From Streptomyces sp. NBC_01255 (GTDB taxonomy: Bacteria; Actinomycetota; Actinomycetes; Streptomycetales; Streptomycetaceae): a stretch of DNA of 64,000 nt. The notes under the pieces are model-generated. The model did no database searches. It was not told the origin of the DNA and saw only the letters and a program-made list of their open reading frames with translations. The stretch spans positions 6,262,001-6,326,000 of the forward strand of contig NZ_CP108474.1 in NCBI RefSeq assembly GCF_036226445.1, read 5' to 3'. Position numbers and translations under genes: made by a program. Positions 16,102-24,683 of this stretch are shown here, piece by piece (positions within the stretch are counted from its first letter, which is position 1; every line of letters begins with the position of its first letter).

Positions 16102-17130
16102 ATGGCGCGGGTGGACATGACGGAGACCGAATACGGCGGCGACGGGACCGGGCGTCCCGGTTCCGGATCCCGGTTCCGGACCGCGCTCGACGGCTTCCGG
16201 CGCGACCGCGGCATCTGGCGCCGGGGCATCCTGATCGCCGCCACGGCGGTGGCGCTGACCCTCCTGATGGTGTTCCACGCCGAGATCCCCAACACGATCG
16301 GCAACCTCGGCAGCCTGACCGAGACGTTCCTGCCGTGGCTGGGCCTCTTCGTCCCCCTGCTGTTCGTCCTCGCCCTGGTGCGCCGCTCCGCCACCGCCCT
16401 GATCGCCCTGCTGCTGCCGGCCGTGGTCTGGCTCAATCTCTTCGGCGGCCTCGTCGCCGACAAGTCGACTCCCGGCGGCGACCTGACCGTCGCCACCCAC
16501 AACGTGAACGCCGACAACCCGGACCCCGAGGGCACCGCCGACAAGCTCGCCGCGTCCGGCGCCGACGTGCTGGCCCTGGAGGAGCTCAAGGGCGACATGG
16601 TCCCGACGTACGAGCGGGGCCTCGCGGAGGCGTACCCGTACCACTCCGTCCAGGGCACGGTCGGCCTCTGGAGCAAGCTCCCCCTGCGCGCCGCGCAGCC
16701 CGTCGACATCCGGATGGGCTGGACCCGCGCCATGCGCGCCGACGTGGTGACCCCCCAGGGCGAGGTCGCGGTGTACGTCGCCCACCTGCCGTCCGTCCGG
16801 GTCAAGCTGAACGCCGGCTTCACCGCCAATCAGCGCGACAACAGCGCCAACGCGCTCGGCGAGGCCATCGCCCGCGACAAGCACGAGCGGATCGTCCTCC
16901 TCGGCGACCTCAACGGCACCATGAACGACCGCTCGCTCAACGCCGTCACCTCGCAGCTGCGCTCCACCCAGGGCGCGGCGGGCGACGGCTTCGGCTTCAG
17001 CTGGCCGGCCTCGTTCCCGATGGCCCGCATCGACCAGATCATGGTGAGGGGCGTGGAGCCGATGTCGTCCTGGGCGCTGCCGGAGACGAACAGCGACCAC
17101 CTCCCGATCGCCGCCCGCGTGAAACTCTGA
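16102..17130 (+). CDS. Membrane-anchored endonuclease/exonuclease/phosphatase-fold protein
   Basis: This 342-residue protein has a polar 40-residue head, three membrane helices (about 42-115) and an exported EEP catalytic domain. Active-site landmarks in order: THNVNADNPD, LEELKGD (metal Glu), YVAHLPSVR, LLGDLNGTMNDRS and TNSDHLPI (catalytic Asp-His). Such proteins hydrolyse phosphodiesters outside the membrane (nuclease, sphingomyelinase-like or phosphatase); the substrate cannot be told. GAGGA lies 8 bases before the ATG, and TAGTGT at 16049-16054 is a possible -10. It stands alone. Confidence 0.88.
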   Translation: MARVDMTETEYGGDGTGRPGSGSRFRTALDGFRRDRGIWRRGILIAATAVALTLLMVFHAEIPNTIGNLGSLTETFLPWLGLFVPLLFVLALVRRSATALIALLLPAVVWLNLFGGLVADKSTPGGDLTVATHNVNADNPDPEGTADKLAASGADVLALEELKGDMVPTYERGLAEAYPYHSVQGTVGLWSKLPLRAAQPVDIRMGWTRAMRADVVTPQGEVAVYVAHLPSVRVKLNAGFTANQRDNSANALGEAIARDKHERIVLLGDLNGTMNDRSLNAVTSQLRSTQGAAGDGFGFSWPASFPMARIDQIMVRGVEPMSSWALPETNSDHLPIAARVKL

Positions 17131-17133
17131 GAT

Positions 17134-17145
17134 CCGGGATCCCGG
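17134..17145. terminator. Palindrome after the EEP-protein gene
   Basis: CCGGGATCCCGG is a perfect 12-base palindrome directly after the stop. With CCCGG-aagcca-CCGGG a little downstream it could stop transcription. Both stems are short, so confidence is low. Confidence 0.3.
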
Positions 17146-17210
17146 TCGAAACCTTCCCTTCATCCCCCGGAAGCCACCGGGAAGAATCCACCTGAGAGTC
17201 TTTGTTCCGA

Positions 17211-17226
17211 CGAAGAACTATCTTCG
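17211..17226. promoter_or_regulatory. Small inverted repeat upstream of MFS gene
   Basis: CGAAGA-acta-TCTTCG is a perfect 6-base inverted repeat 25 bases before the MFS start. The A/T-rich centre (AACTATCT) may overlap the -10. It could be an operator; no regulator gene is adjacent to support this. Confidence 0.35.
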
Positions 17227-17250
17227 GGACACTCCGGAAAGGCTCTCCCC

Positions 17251-18504
17251 ATGCCCCTGGCGCTGCTCGCGCTCGCCGTCTCCGCCTTCGGCATCGGCAC
17301 GACCGAGTTCGTGATGATGGGCCTCCTGCCCAACGTCGCCGACGACCTCGGCACCTCCGTCCCCACCGCCGGGTACCTCGTCTCGGCGTACGCGATCGGC
17401 GTGGTCGTCGGCGCCCCGCTGCTCACGGCCCTCGGCTCCCGGATCCCGCGCAAGCGGATGCTGCTCCTGCTGATGGCCCTGTTCGTCGTCGGCAACCTCG
17501 CCTCCGCGCTCGCCCCCGGCTTCGGCTGGCTCGTCGCAGGACGGATCCTCGCCGGGCTGCCGCACGGGGCATTCTTCGGCGTCGGCGCGGTCGTCGCCGC
17601 CCGCCTCGTGCCCGAGGACCGGCAGGCGCGGGCGGTGGCCACGATGTTCCTCGGCCTCACCGTCGCCAACATCCTCGGCGTACCGGCCGCGACCCTCCTC
17701 GGCCAGCACCTCGGCTGGCGGGCCACCTTCCTCGTCGTCACCGTCATCGGCCTGGTCGCCATGGCGGCGCTCGCCCGCCTCGTCCCGTACGTCCCCCTGG
17801 ACGAGCGGCAGGGCCTCGGCCGCGAGATGCGCGCCCTCGGCCGCCCGCAGGTGCTGCTCGGCCTGCTCACCGCCGTCTTCGGCTTCGCGGGCGTCTTCGC
17901 GGTCTACTCGTACCTCGCCTCGATGACCACCGAGGTGATGGGCTTCGGCGACTCCACCGTCACGATCGTCCTCGCCCTCTTCGGCCTCGGCATGACCGGC
18001 GGGGCGCTCGCCGCGGGCCCGCTGACCGACCGGGCGCTCCGCCCGACCCTGTACGGCTCGCTCGCGGCCCTCGTCCTCGCCCTGGTCGCGTTCCGCTTCA
18101 CCGTCCACGTGCCGTGGCTGGCCCTCGTCACGGTCGTCGTGCTCGGCGCGGTCGGCTTCATGACCACCACCCCGCTCCAGATGCTGGTCATGCGGAAGGC
18201 CAAGGACGCCCCTACCCTGGCCTCCGCCTCCAACCACTCCGCCTTCAACCTCGCCAACGCGGGCGGCGCCTGGGCGGGCGGGGCCGCCGTCGCCGCCGGC
18301 TGGGGCTGGACCTCCCCGGCCCTCGTCGGCGCGGGCCTCACCGTCGTGGGCCTCGCGATCGCGGCGGTCGCGGGCCTGCTCGACCGCGCCCCCGGTACGG
18401 CGGAGGGGGCCTCCCGCGTAGTGGCGGGAAGCCCCCTCGACACCGGCACCGGCACCGGCAGGGCGGTCAGCGGGACGGCGTCGTCTCCCGCCAGCGGTTC
18501 GTGA
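17251..18504 (+). CDS. MFS exporter, DHA1 family (AraJ/NepI/chloramphenicol-exporter-like)
   Basis: This is a 12-helix antiporter of 417 residues. The opening ALLALAVSAFGIGTTEFVMM and GLLPNVADDLGTSVPTAGYL are the diagnostic start of the AraJ/CmlA-like DHA1 exporters, and GSRIPRKRMLLLL is the loop motif. Relatives export sugars, nucleosides or drugs. The last 35 codons are low-complexity and contain the hairpin that probably ends nadE on the other strand. The two genes overlap tail to tail by 38 bases. Confidence 0.9.
   Translation: MPLALLALAVSAFGIGTTEFVMMGLLPNVADDLGTSVPTAGYLVSAYAIGVVVGAPLLTALGSRIPRKRMLLLLMALFVVGNLASALAPGFGWLVAGRILAGLPHGAFFGVGAVVAARLVPEDRQARAVATMFLGLTVANILGVPAATLLGQHLGWRATFLVVTVIGLVAMAALARLVPYVPLDERQGLGREMRALGRPQVLLGLLTAVFGFAGVFAVYSYLASMTTEVMGFGDSTVTIVLALFGLGMTGGALAAGPLTDRALRPTLYGSLAALVLALVAFRFTVHVPWLALVTVVVLGAVGFMTTTPLQMLVMRKAKDAPTLASASNHSAFNLANAGGAWAGGAAVAAGWGWTSPALVGAGLTVVGLAIAAVAGLLDRAPGTAEGASRVVAGSPLDTGTGTGRAVSGTASSPASGS
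18403..18438. terminator. nadE terminator embedded in the MFS coding end
   Basis: The arms GAGGGGGCCTCCCGC and GCGGGAAGCCCCCTC pair at 14 of 15 positions around a GTAGTG loop. It starts 28 bases past the nadE stop (leftward) but lies within the last codons of the rightward MFS gene. This explains the odd low-complexity C-terminus of that protein. Confidence 0.75.
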
Positions 18505-20236
18505 TCGGCAGCCGCCGGTCCTTGCCGAAGCCCTTCGCCGAGATCTTGGTGCCCGGCGGGTACTGGCGCCGCTTGTACTCCGCCGCGTCCACCATCCGCA
18601 GGGTGCGCGCGACGACCTCCTCGTCGTAGCCGGCCGCCACGATCTCGTCCTTGCCGCGGTCCGCGTCCACGTACAGCGCGAGGATCCCGTCGAGGACGTC
18701 GTAGTCCGGCAGCGAGTCCGTGTCCACCTGCCCGGGGCGCAGCTCGGCGCTGGGCGGCTTGGTGATCGAGCTCTCCGGGATCGGCGGGGTCATGCCGCGG
18801 TCCTCGGCGGCCCGGTTGCGCCAGCGCGCGAGCCGGAAGACGGTCGACTTGTAGACGTCCTTGACGGGCCCGAACGCGCCGACGGAGTCGCCGTACAGCG
18901 TCGAGTAGCCCACCGCCAGCTCGGACTTGTTGCCCGGCGCGAGGACGATGTGCCCCTCCTGGTTGGAGATCGCCATCAGCGTCGTGCCGCGCAGCCGGGA
19001 CTGGAGGTTCTCCTCGGCGAGACCGGTGAGACCCAGCGACGCCATGTACGCGTCGAACATCGGCTCGATCGACACCGTGCGGTAGTTCAGGCCGGTGCGG
19101 CGGGCCAGCTCGGCGGCGTCGCCGCGCGAGTGGTCGGAGGAGTACCGGGACGGCATCGACACGCCGTACACGTTCCCCGCGCCGACCGCGTCGCAGGCGA
19201 TCGCCGCGACGAGCGCCGAGTCGATGCCGCCGGAGAGACCGATCAGGACCGAGCGGAAGCCGTTCTTCGCGACGTACGCGCGCAGCCCCACGACCAGGGC
19301 CGAGTAGACCTCCTCGTCGTCGTCGAGCCGGTGCGCGTATCCGCCCGCGAGCTCCGGCTCGTACGCGGGCAGCGGCTTCTCGGAGAGCACGACCCGGTCG
19401 ATCCGCAACCCGTCGACGTCGCCGACGACCCCCTCCGGGGCCTCGGGGTCGGCCGCCGGCAGCTCCAGGTCGACGATCACACTGCCCTCGACGAACTGCG
19501 GGGCGCGCGCGATCACTTCGCCCGCCGCGTCCACGACGATCGAGTCGCCGTCGAAGACCAGCTCGTCCTGACCGCCCGTCGACGCCAGGTACGCCGTGAC
19601 GCAGCCGGCCTCGCGGGCCCGCCTGCGGACCAGTTCGAGCCGCGTGTCGTCCTTGTTCCGCTCGTACGGCGAGGCGTTGACCGACAGGAGCAGCCCGGCC
19701 CGCGCGGCGCGCGCCGCCGGGACGCGGCCGCCCTCCTGCCAGAGGTCCTCGCAGATCGCCAGGGCCACGTCGACGCCGTGGACGCGGACGACCGGCAGCG
19801 TGTCGCCCTGGACGAAGTAGCGGTACTCGTCGAAGACGCCGTAGTTGGGCAGGTGGTGCTTGGCGAAGCGCAGCGCCACCTCGCCGCGGTACAGCACGGC
19901 CGCGGCGTTCTCCGGCGAGCCGGCGGGCCTGCCGAGCTTCGGCTCGGCCCGCTCGGAGCGGTCGAGGTAGCCGACGACGACCGGCAGCTCGCCGAATCCC
20001 TTGTCGGCGAGGCGCCTGGCGAGCCCGCGCAGGGCCTCCCGGGAGGCCTCGACGAAGGAGGGCCGCAGGGCCAGGTCCTCGACGGGGTAGCCGGTCAGCG
20101 CCATCTCGGGGAACGCGACGAGATGCGCGCCCTGTCCGGCGGCGTGCCGGGTCCAGTGGACGATCGCCTCGGCGTTCCCGGCGATGTCTCCGACGGTCGA
20201 GTCGATCTGATTCAGGGCGAGGCGTAGTTGAGGCAC
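18467..20236 (-). CDS. nadE: Glutamine-dependent NAD+ synthetase
   Basis: It makes NAD from deamido-NAD, ATP and glutamine. The N-terminal nitrilase-type glutaminase shows its triad: Glu in AFPEMALTGYP, Lys in FAKHHLPNYGVFDEYRYF and Cys in ALAICEDLW. The C-terminal synthetase shows the PP-loop IGLSGGIDSALVAAIA, then YSTLYGDSVGAF and KPPSAELRPGQVDTD. At 589 residues it is full length. The GTG start (VPQLRLALNQID) has no ribosome site but a TACACT -10 exactly 6 bases before it, which suggests a leaderless mRNA. Confidence 0.96.
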   Translation of the reverse strand: MPQLRLALNQIDSTVGDIAGNAEAIVHWTRHAAGQGAHLVAFPEMALTGYPVEDLALRPSFVEASREALRGLARRLADKGFGELPVVVGYLDRSERAEPKLGRPAGSPENAAAVLYRGEVALRFAKHHLPNYGVFDEYRYFVQGDTLPVVRVHGVDVALAICEDLWQEGGRVPAARAARAGLLLSVNASPYERNKDDTRLELVRRRAREAGCVTAYLASTGGQDELVFDGDSIVVDAAGEVIARAPQFVEGSVIVDLELPAADPEAPEGVVGDVDGLRIDRVVLSEKPLPAYEPELAGGYAHRLDDDEEVYSALVVGLRAYVAKNGFRSVLIGLSGGIDSALVAAIACDAVGAGNVYGVSMPSRYSSDHSRGDAAELARRTGLNYRTVSIEPMFDAYMASLGLTGLAEENLQSRLRGTTLMAISNQEGHIVLAPGNKSELAVGYSTLYGDSVGAFGPVKDVYKSTVFRLARWRNRAAEDRGMTPPIPESSITKPPSAELRPGQVDTDSLPDYDVLDGILALYVDADRGKDEIVAAGYDEEVVARTLRMVDAAEYKRRQYPPGTKISAKGFGKDRRLPITNRWRETTPSR

Positions 20237-20242
20237 CCGGCC

Positions 20243-20248
20243 AGTGTA
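20243..20248 (-). promoter_or_regulatory. -10 hexamer of a probable leaderless nadE transcript
   Basis: TACACT, read leftward, lies 6 bases ahead of the GTG start. This places the predicted transcription start on or next to the start codon. The -35 region is not convincing. Confidence 0.5.
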
Positions 20249-20350
20249 ATCGTCACACCGACGCGATGTCCCGGAAAACGCCCCGACCGGCTGCCCGGGA
20301 CCGCGCCAGCTCGACATGCGGCCCGCCCCCGCCCCGCTGATCATGGGCCC

Positions 20351-21853
20351 ATGACGACCACTGACGACCCGGCGGAGTCGGCACGGCCGGCCGCCGGCGA
20401 CACCGTAACGGTCCAGGACGACGGCACGAAGCGGCAGTTCATCTCGTGGCTGACGCTCGCCTTCATGACCACCGCGTCCGTCGCGAGCCTGCGGCCCTCG
20501 CCGTCGATGGCCATCTACGGCCTCGCCGCGATCTTCCTCTACCTGCTCCCGGCCATCGTCTTCCTGCTCCCCACCGCCCTCGTCGGCGCCGAGCTCGCCT
20601 CCGGCTGGTCCGGCGGCATCTACCGCTGGGTCAGCGAGGCCCTCGGCAAGCCGTTGGGCTTCCTCGCGGTCTGGTGCCAGTTCGCCATGACCATCGCGTA
20701 CTACCCGAGCCTGCTCGCGTACGTCGCCTCGACCTTCGCGTACGTCATCGACCCCTCCCTGGCCGAGAACGGCGTCTACGTCGCGATCGTCATCGTCGTC
20801 GTCTACTGGAGCGGGGTCTGGATCTCCTCGCGCGGGACGAAGGCGATCGCCGGGCTCTCCTCCTTCGGCCTGATCATCGGCACCCTCGTCCCCGGTGTGC
20901 TGCTCGTCGTCCTCGGCATGGTCTTCCTCGGCCAGGGCAACCCCTCCGCGCAGCCCATGACCGCCGACCACTGGCTCCCGCCGTGGACCGGCCTCGCGAG
21001 CCTGGTCCTGATCGTCAACAACTTCCTGTCCTACGCGGGCATGGAGATGAACGGCGTGCACGTCTCCTCACTGCGCGAGCCCAAGCGCGAGTACCCGAAG
21101 TCGATGTTCCTGGCGACCGGCCTCGTCCTGCTGATCTTCATCCTTCCGGCCCTCGCCATCGCCTGGGTCATGCCCTCCGCGCAGCTCAGCCTCACCGCCG
21201 GTCTCATGCAGGCCTTCCAGGCCTTCTTCGACCACTTCTCCATCGGCTGGATGACCAAGGTCGTCGGCATCATGCTGGTCTGCGCCGCCCTCGGCGGCAT
21301 GCTCACCTGGCTCGCCGGACCCGCGAAGGGCCTCGTCCTGCTCTCCCGGCAGGAGGGCTATCTGCCGCCCGCGCTCCAGAAGTTCAACAGGAACGGCGTC
21401 CCGCAGAACATCATGATCGCGCAGGGCGTCGTCACCACCCTGATCGGCGTCCTGTACGCCTTCAGCGACAACGTCTCCAGCGCCTACTGGATGTTCTCCG
21501 TCATCACCGTGCAGATCTACCTGATCGCGTACCTCCTGATGTTCGTGGCCGTCGTCAAGCTCCGCCGGAGCCAACCGGACGTCGAACGCGGCTTCCGCGT
21601 CCCCGCCGTCCAGTGGGTCGCCGGCATCGGCTTCGTCGCCTCGGTCGCCGCGCTCGTCATCGGCTTCGTCCCGCCGGACCAGTTCGGCGACCAGCCGCTC
21701 TGGCGCTACCTGCTCATCGTCGGCGGCGGCCTGTTCGTCCTCGGCATCGCCATCCCGGCCGCGCTCCTCAAGTACCGCAAGCCCGGCTGGGTCCACCCCG
21801 ACCACAGGACCGACCAAGGGGCCGACCACGGGGAACCTTCCGGTACGTCCTGA
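20351..21853 (+). CDS. APC-superfamily amino-acid permease/antiporter
   Basis: This is a 12-helix transporter of 500 residues close to the glutamate/GABA-antiporter group. FISWLTLAFMTTASVASLRP forms the broken first helix, GASGWSGGIYRWVSEALGK-type sequence (here ASGWSGGIYRWVSEALGK) follows, and SYAGMEMNGVHVSSLREPKR is the conserved helix-6/loop region. The N-terminal 35 residues are polar. It is divergent from nadE. Putative substrates are glutamate-like amino acids, by family resemblance only. Confidence 0.9.
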   Translation: MTTTDDPAESARPAAGDTVTVQDDGTKRQFISWLTLAFMTTASVASLRPSPSMAIYGLAAIFLYLLPAIVFLLPTALVGAELASGWSGGIYRWVSEALGKPLGFLAVWCQFAMTIAYYPSLLAYVASTFAYVIDPSLAENGVYVAIVIVVVYWSGVWISSRGTKAIAGLSSFGLIIGTLVPGVLLVVLGMVFLGQGNPSAQPMTADHWLPPWTGLASLVLIVNNFLSYAGMEMNGVHVSSLREPKREYPKSMFLATGLVLLIFILPALAIAWVMPSAQLSLTAGLMQAFQAFFDHFSIGWMTKVVGIMLVCAALGGMLTWLAGPAKGLVLLSRQEGYLPPALQKFNRNGVPQNIMIAQGVVTTLIGVLYAFSDNVSSAYWMFSVITVQIYLIAYLLMFVAVVKLRRSQPDVERGFRVPAVQWVAGIGFVASVAALVIGFVPPDQFGDQPLWRYLLIVGGGLFVLGIAIPAALLKYRKPGWVHPDHRTDQGADHGEPSGTS

Positions 21854-21866
21854 CGTTCGAACCACC

Positions 21867-22562
21867 GTGCCCGGAAAGGTGCCCGGAAGGGCGACGAGAG
21901 CGGCTGCGGTCCTCCTGGGCCTCGGCGCGCTGGCGTACACCGCCTGGCTCCTCGAAGTCCTCGTCCGGACCGGGCTCGACCCGGTCCGGACGTACGTCTC
22001 CGAACTCGCCGCCGCCGACCAGCCCCTCGGCGGCCTCTTCCGCGCCACCGACCTGGCGGCCGGCCTCCTCGTCCTCGCGGGCGCGCTGACCGGACTCGCC
22101 ACGACCGGCAGACCCCGGAGACACGAGCCCTGGGCGCTCGGCGGCTGGATCGCCCTCGCCGTCTTCGGGGCCGCCACCGCCGCCGACTCGCAGCTCCCGC
22201 TCAGCTGCGCCCCCACCGCCGACCCGGAGTGCGCGGCGCGCGAGACCGCCGGCCTCGTGCCCGCCACCCATCTGGCCCACACCGTCAGTTCGAGCCTCGC
22301 CATGACCGGCGCCGTCGCCGCGATGGTCGCCCTGACCGTGGCCGCCCGCCGCTACGGCCACTGGGGCCCCCTCGCCCGTACCGGCCCCGCCCTCGTCGTC
22401 CTGGAGCTCGCCGCCACCGCCTGGACCCTGGCGGCCGTCGCCGCCTTCGAGGCCGGCAGGGGCACGTGGGCGCTCGGCGTCGGCCAGCGGCTCCAGGTCC
22501 TCCTGGTGGCCGTGTGGCTCGCGGTCCTCGCCGGCTCCCTCGCGCGAAGGCGGGCGCGATGA
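21867..22562 (+). CDS. DUF998-type integral membrane protein
   Basis: This 231-residue protein has six hydrophobic helices. The SELAAADQPLGGLFRATDLA region and the helix layout match DUF998 proteins, whose role is unknown. The GTG start is 13 bases after the permease stop, and the stop overlaps the following hydrolase start as ATGA. The permease, this gene and the hydrolase may therefore be one operon, with the last two translationally coupled. Confidence 0.75.
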   Translation: MPGKVPGRATRAAAVLLGLGALAYTAWLLEVLVRTGLDPVRTYVSELAAADQPLGGLFRATDLAAGLLVLAGALTGLATTGRPRRHEPWALGGWIALAVFGAATAADSQLPLSCAPTADPECAARETAGLVPATHLAHTVSSSLAMTGAVAAMVALTVAARRYGHWGPLARTGPALVVLELAATAWTLAAVAAFEAGRGTWALGVGQRLQVLLVAVWLAVLAGSLARRRAR

Positions 22563-23464
22563 CCTTCGTACGGATCGGGGGAGTGGCCCACCACGTGGTC
22601 GTCGAGGGCTCGGGGCCCGTCGTCGTCCTGAGCGCCGGTCTCGGCCTGAGCTGGTTCGACTGGGACCCGGTCGTGCCGCTGCTCGCCCCGTACCGCACGG
22701 TCGTCCGCTTCGACCGCCCCGGCCTCGGCCTCTCGGCCCCGGCCGTAGCCCCGCCGACGGCGGCGGGCGAGGCGGACCGGATCGCCTCGCTCCTGGACGC
22801 GCTGGGCGCGCTGGGCGCACGCAACGCACTCGACGGGCTCGGCGGCGCACGCAACGCACTCGACGGGCTCGGCGGCGCACTCGTCGGGCGCGACGGCCGC
22901 CAGGGCCCCGTCGGCCCCGTCACCGTCGTCGGCCACTCCCTCGCCGGCTTCCACGCGGAGGCCTTCGCGCGCCTCCACCCCACCCGTACCGCCGCACTCG
23001 TCCTCGTCGACTCCTCGGTGGAGGAGCACCCCCGCCCCTCCCGTACGGCCGCGGTGTCCCAGGCTCTCGGCAGGGCGCTCTCGGCCGCCGGGGTGCCGGC
23101 CGCACTCGGCCCGGCGGTCCGCCGGGCGGCCGTACGGAGAGACCCGGCGCCCGGCGCACTGATCCGCCGCGTCTACCGCACCTCACGCGTCCTGCGCGGC
23201 GCCCTCCTGGAGAACGCCCACTACGGCGCCGTCGCCGCCGAGCTCCTCGACCTCCGGGACCGCTTCCCCCTCCCGCCCGGCCTGCCCGTCACCGTCCTCG
23301 CCGCCCCCGACGGATCCGCCCGCTGGGAACGCCGCCAACGCGCGCTGGCCCGACGGCTCGACGCCTCCTACGAGGCGGTCGTGCCGTCGGGCCATCTGGT
23401 CATGGTGGACCGCCCGGACGCGGTGGCCCGAGCGGTGCTGCACCCAGGTCAGGTCGCGGCGTAG
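22559..23464 (+). CDS. Alpha/beta-hydrolase
   Basis: This is a 301-residue cytosolic hydrolase. The nucleophile elbow is VVGHSLAGFHAEAF (Ser), oxyanion-region GLGLSWFDW and FDRPGLGLSAP precede it, and SGHLVMVDRPDAV near the end provides the catalytic His. The substrate is unknown. A 10-residue segment (GARNALDGLG) is exactly duplicated just before the elbow, a recent in-frame duplication in the loop/cap region. It overlaps the CBS-domain gene tail to tail by 16 bases. Confidence 0.9.
   Translation: MTFVRIGGVAHHVVVEGSGPVVVLSAGLGLSWFDWDPVVPLLAPYRTVVRFDRPGLGLSAPAVAPPTAAGEADRIASLLDALGALGARNALDGLGGARNALDGLGGALVGRDGRQGPVGPVTVVGHSLAGFHAEAFARLHPTRTAALVLVDSSVEEHPRPSRTAAVSQALGRALSAAGVPAALGPAVRRAAVRRDPAPGALIRRVYRTSRVLRGALLENAHYGAVAAELLDLRDRFPLPPGLPVTVLAAPDGSARWERRQRALARRLDASYEAVVPSGHLVMVDRPDAVARAVLHPGQVAA
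22814..22873 (+). repeat. Exact 30-bp tandem duplication inside the hydrolase gene
   Basis: Two identical 30-base units (22814-22843 and 22844-22873) are followed by the first 7 bases of a third. Each unit encodes GARNALDGLG. The identity at all third positions means the duplication is recent. Confidence 0.95.
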
Positions 23465-23868
23465 ACGCTCGTGCAGAACGCCTTGATCTGCTCGTCCGAC
23501 AGATGCTGGGCCAGGTCGGCCTCGCTGATCATGCCGACGAGCCGCTTGCCCTCGATGACGGGCAGCCGACGGATCTGGTGGCTCTGCATCTCCTCCAGGA
23601 CCGCGCCCACGTCGGCGCCGGCCTCGACCCAGCGGGGCGTGCCCTTCGCCATCTCGCCGCAGGTGATCTTCGCCGGATCGTGGCCCATCGCCACACAGCC
23701 GACCACGATGTCGCGGTCCGTGATGATGCCGCAGAGCCGCTCGTTCTCGTCGGCGATGGGCAGCGCGCCCACGTTCAGGTTGCGCATCATCTGCGCGGCG
23801 CGGTCGAGCGTCTCGTGTGCCGGGATCCACTGGGCCCCGGGATGCATGATGTCCTTCGCCGTGGTCAT
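23449..23868 (-). CDS. Two-CBS-domain protein
   Basis: This protein has 139 residues built from a pair of CBS motifs: ADENERLCGIITDRDIVVGC in the first half and VIEGKRLVGMISEADLAQHL in the second, with a short tail. CBS pairs bind adenine nucleotides and act as energy or redox sensors; stand-alone versions like this are common and often stress-induced in actinobacteria. No catalytic domain is fused. A partner protein is not evident nearby. Confidence 0.93.
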   Translation of the reverse strand: MTTAKDIMHPGAQWIPAHETLDRAAQMMRNLNVGALPIADENERLCGIITDRDIVVGCVAMGHDPAKITCGEMAKGTPRWVEAGADVGAVLEEMQSHQIRRLPVIEGKRLVGMISEADLAQHLSDEQIKAFCTSVYAAT

Positions 23869-23939
23869 GAGCTGCGTACCTTTCGTCGAACGTCGTCACA
23901 CGAACGTCCCCGAGCCCACTCATTGTCGGCGCACGACAC

Positions 23940-24002
23940 GGCCCCCGCGACCGCAGCGGGTCACGGGGGCCGGACGGCCGTGCGGGATCAGGCCCGCACG
24001 GC
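23940..24002. terminator. Two consecutive stem-loops after the DUF305 gene
   Basis: The first hairpin after the leftward gene is a perfect 10-bp stem (GCCGTGCGGG/CCCGCACGGC, 23977-24002). The second pairs 12 of 13 bases (GGCCCCCGCGACC with GGTCACGGGGGCC, 23940-23971). They end the DUF3105-DUF305 unit. The 12-mer GCGGGATCAGGC at 23982 repeats at 24006, where it contains the gene's stop codon. Confidence 0.8.
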
Positions 24003-24011
24003 TCCGCGGGA

Positions 24012-24683
24012 TCAGGCTCCGCGCTTCCTGAGCATGTCCGCCATCAGCAGGATTTCGGACTGCTGCGCGTCGACCATGCCCTGGGCGAGATCGCGCTCGA
24101 CGCCCGGGGCGCACTTCTGCACGCAGCCCTGCGCCATGTGGACCCCGCCCTTGTGGTGCTCGGTCATGAGCTTCAGGTACAGGACCTCGGCCTCCCGGCC
24201 GCTCGCCTTGCGCAAGGCGTCCATCTGCGCGTTGGTCGCCATGCCGGGCATCAGCGCGCCGTCCGCACCACCGCCCGTGCCCATGCCCATCCAGGTCATC
24301 GGCTCGACCCCGGACTGGAGCTTGGGCAGCCCCCACATGTCCAGCCAGCCGAGCATCATGCCCCGCTGGTTGGCCTGGGTGTTGGCGATGTCGTACGCGA
24401 GCCGGCGCACCGACTCGTCCCGGGTGCGGTCCCGGACGATGAACGACATCTCGACGGCCTGCTGGTGGTGGACGGACATGTCCCGGGCGAAGCCGGCGTC
24501 CGCGGAGTCCGTGGCGGGGGTACGCGGCGCCTCGTCGCGCTCGGCGGAGGCGACCGTGAAGGCGCCCCCGGCGAAGAGCAGCGCGAGCGCGACGGCGGTG
24601 ATCGCCGCCCACTGCGTCCGCCCGGGCCCGCGCCGCACGGAAGGCACGAACTCCTCCTCGGCCTCCCTGCTCACCTCGCTCAC
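24012..24683 (-). CDS. DUF305 membrane-anchored Met/His-rich protein
   Basis: This 223-residue protein has a cytosolic acidic N-terminus, one membrane helix (about 24-46) and an exported four-helix DUF305 domain. Metal-type motifs are conspicuous: ARDMSVHHQQAVEMS, QANQRGMMLGWLDMWG, MTWMGMG and LMTEHHKGGVHMAQGCV. DUF305 proteins are often linked to copper binding (for example CopM-like proteins), but function is not settled. The GTG start overlaps the DUF3105 stop as GTGA, so the two are coupled. Confidence 0.88.
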   Translation of the reverse strand: MSEVSREAEEEFVPSVRRGPGRTQWAAITAVALALLFAGGAFTVASAERDEAPRTPATDSADAGFARDMSVHHQQAVEMSFIVRDRTRDESVRRLAYDIANTQANQRGMMLGWLDMWGLPKLQSGVEPMTWMGMGTGGGADGALMPGMATNAQMDALRKASGREAEVLYLKLMTEHHKGGVHMAQGCVQKCAPGVERDLAQGMVDAQQSEILLMADMLRKRGA

